Source of the DNA: an uncultured Pirellulaceae bacterium
GTDB lineage: Bacteria; Planctomycetota; Planctomycetia; Pirellulales; Pirellulaceae
NCBI GenBank assembly: GCA_905480235.1
Contig: CAJQPP010000050.1
Span: 62,001 to 126,000 of the forward strand
Reading direction: 5' to 3'
Length of the DNA stretch: 64,000 nt
Below are positions 63,695 through 64,000 of the stretch, in pieces. The notes under the pieces were generated by a model, which did no database searches, had not been told where the DNA came from, and saw only the letters and a program-made list of their open reading frames with translations. Numbering within the stretch: the stretch's first letter is position 1; every line of letters starts with the position of its first letter. The translations under genes and the position numbers were made by a program.

Positions 63695-64000
63695 ATGCCG
63701 CGAACGTTTGTAAATCAGTTAACCCATGGCGAAGGTGTCGATGAGGTTTTTCTTGCTGCCGACAAGCAACTTCGCCCCAATCGTGAGGGGAAACTCTATC
63801 TTCAGGTGCGTCTCTGTGACAAATCTGGTTCAGTCACCGCGATGATGTGGAATGCCAGCCAGGATCACTTTGATAGCTTCGACAACGGGGATTTCGTGCG
63901 GGTGGAAGGCAAGTCTCAGTTGTATAACGGCGGCATGCAGGTCATCGCTCGGGGTGTAAAAAAAGTCAGTCAGGATAACGTTGAAGAGGATGACTTTATC
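63695..64000 (+). CDS. yhaM: 3'-5' exoribonuclease YhaM-like, 3' end outside window
   Basis: The first 102 residues are in the window, starting at ATG 63695 and continuing past the end. FVNQLTHGEGVDEVFLAADKQLRPNREGKLYLQVRLCDKSGSVTAMMW is the OB-fold nucleic-acid-binding domain of YhaM/CMP-binding-factor proteins; the HD nuclease domain would follow outside. Family assignment rests on this OB part alone. Confidence 0.75.
   Translation, partial: MPRTFVNQLTHGEGVDEVFLAADKQLRPNREGKLYLQVRLCDKSGSVTAMMWNASQDHFDSFDNGDFVRVEGKSQLYNGGMQVIARGVKKVSQDNVEEDDFI

Overview
The window looks like a chromosomal segment of a planctomycete, most likely Pirellulaceae-like. This is inferred from gene content, not from any search. 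The signs are many secreted or membrane proteins of types I associate with planctomycetes, a giant ResB-CcsA fusion, TPR proteins coupled to ExbB/ExbD, a Ser/Thr kinase with a membrane anchor, a halogenase-like flavoprotein, lysine-rich protein tails, weak Shine-Dalgarno sites and roughly balanced base composition. I see no tRNA, rRNA, CRISPR array, insertion sequence or prophage. The window starts inside polA and ends inside a YhaM-like nuclease gene.

Layout. 1-7.5 kb is a co-directional (+) housekeeping run: polA (5' truncated), coaE, rho, ribH, nusB, ftsY and an atypical P-II protein. 7.6-14.9 kb is mostly (-): an ABC ATPase with a two-TM periplasmic partner, a MazG-like protein, a secreted DUF6263-like protein, a UPF0173 hydrolase and pgi, plus one (+) Rieske ferredoxin. 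15-18.4 kb (+) carries apgM, a lipoprotein and an RluB-type pseudouridine synthase with a repetitive basic tail. rpsT, a Tat-exported toroid protein and a 67-aa membrane protein follow on (-). coaD and mdh converge at 21.2 kb on two stem-loop terminators. 22.5-24.8 kb (-) holds two overlapping membrane-protein genes that appear to share one domain.

25.1-31.2 kb (+) is the most system-like locus: two exported TPR proteins, an ExbB/TolQ-type channel protein and two different ExbD proteins, with no TonB or TolA nearby. It is followed by xerC/D, overlapping prmC-prfA, a bile-acid-symporter-like transporter, aroC, an unknown exported protein, the ResB-CcsA fusion with a lipoprotein, and a fahA group with an unrecognised gene and a halogenase-like flavoprotein.

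48-64 kb holds a TolB/M28/PDZ peptidase, an AI-2E-family protein with an enlarged loop, then on (-) proS, DUF4416, a 39-aa membrane ORF, a phosphoesterase-like/tetraheme cytochrome fusion and a Ser/Thr kinase. Then on (+) come a zinc carboxypeptidase, a PhoD-like phosphatase and the start of the YhaM-like gene.

The best candidates for something undescribed are the TPR-ExbB-ExbD-ExbD module, the fahA-linked unknown family, the twin-domain membrane pair at 22.5-24.8 kb, the cytochrome fused to an apparently metal-free phosphoesterase fold, and the P-II protein lacking Tyr51.
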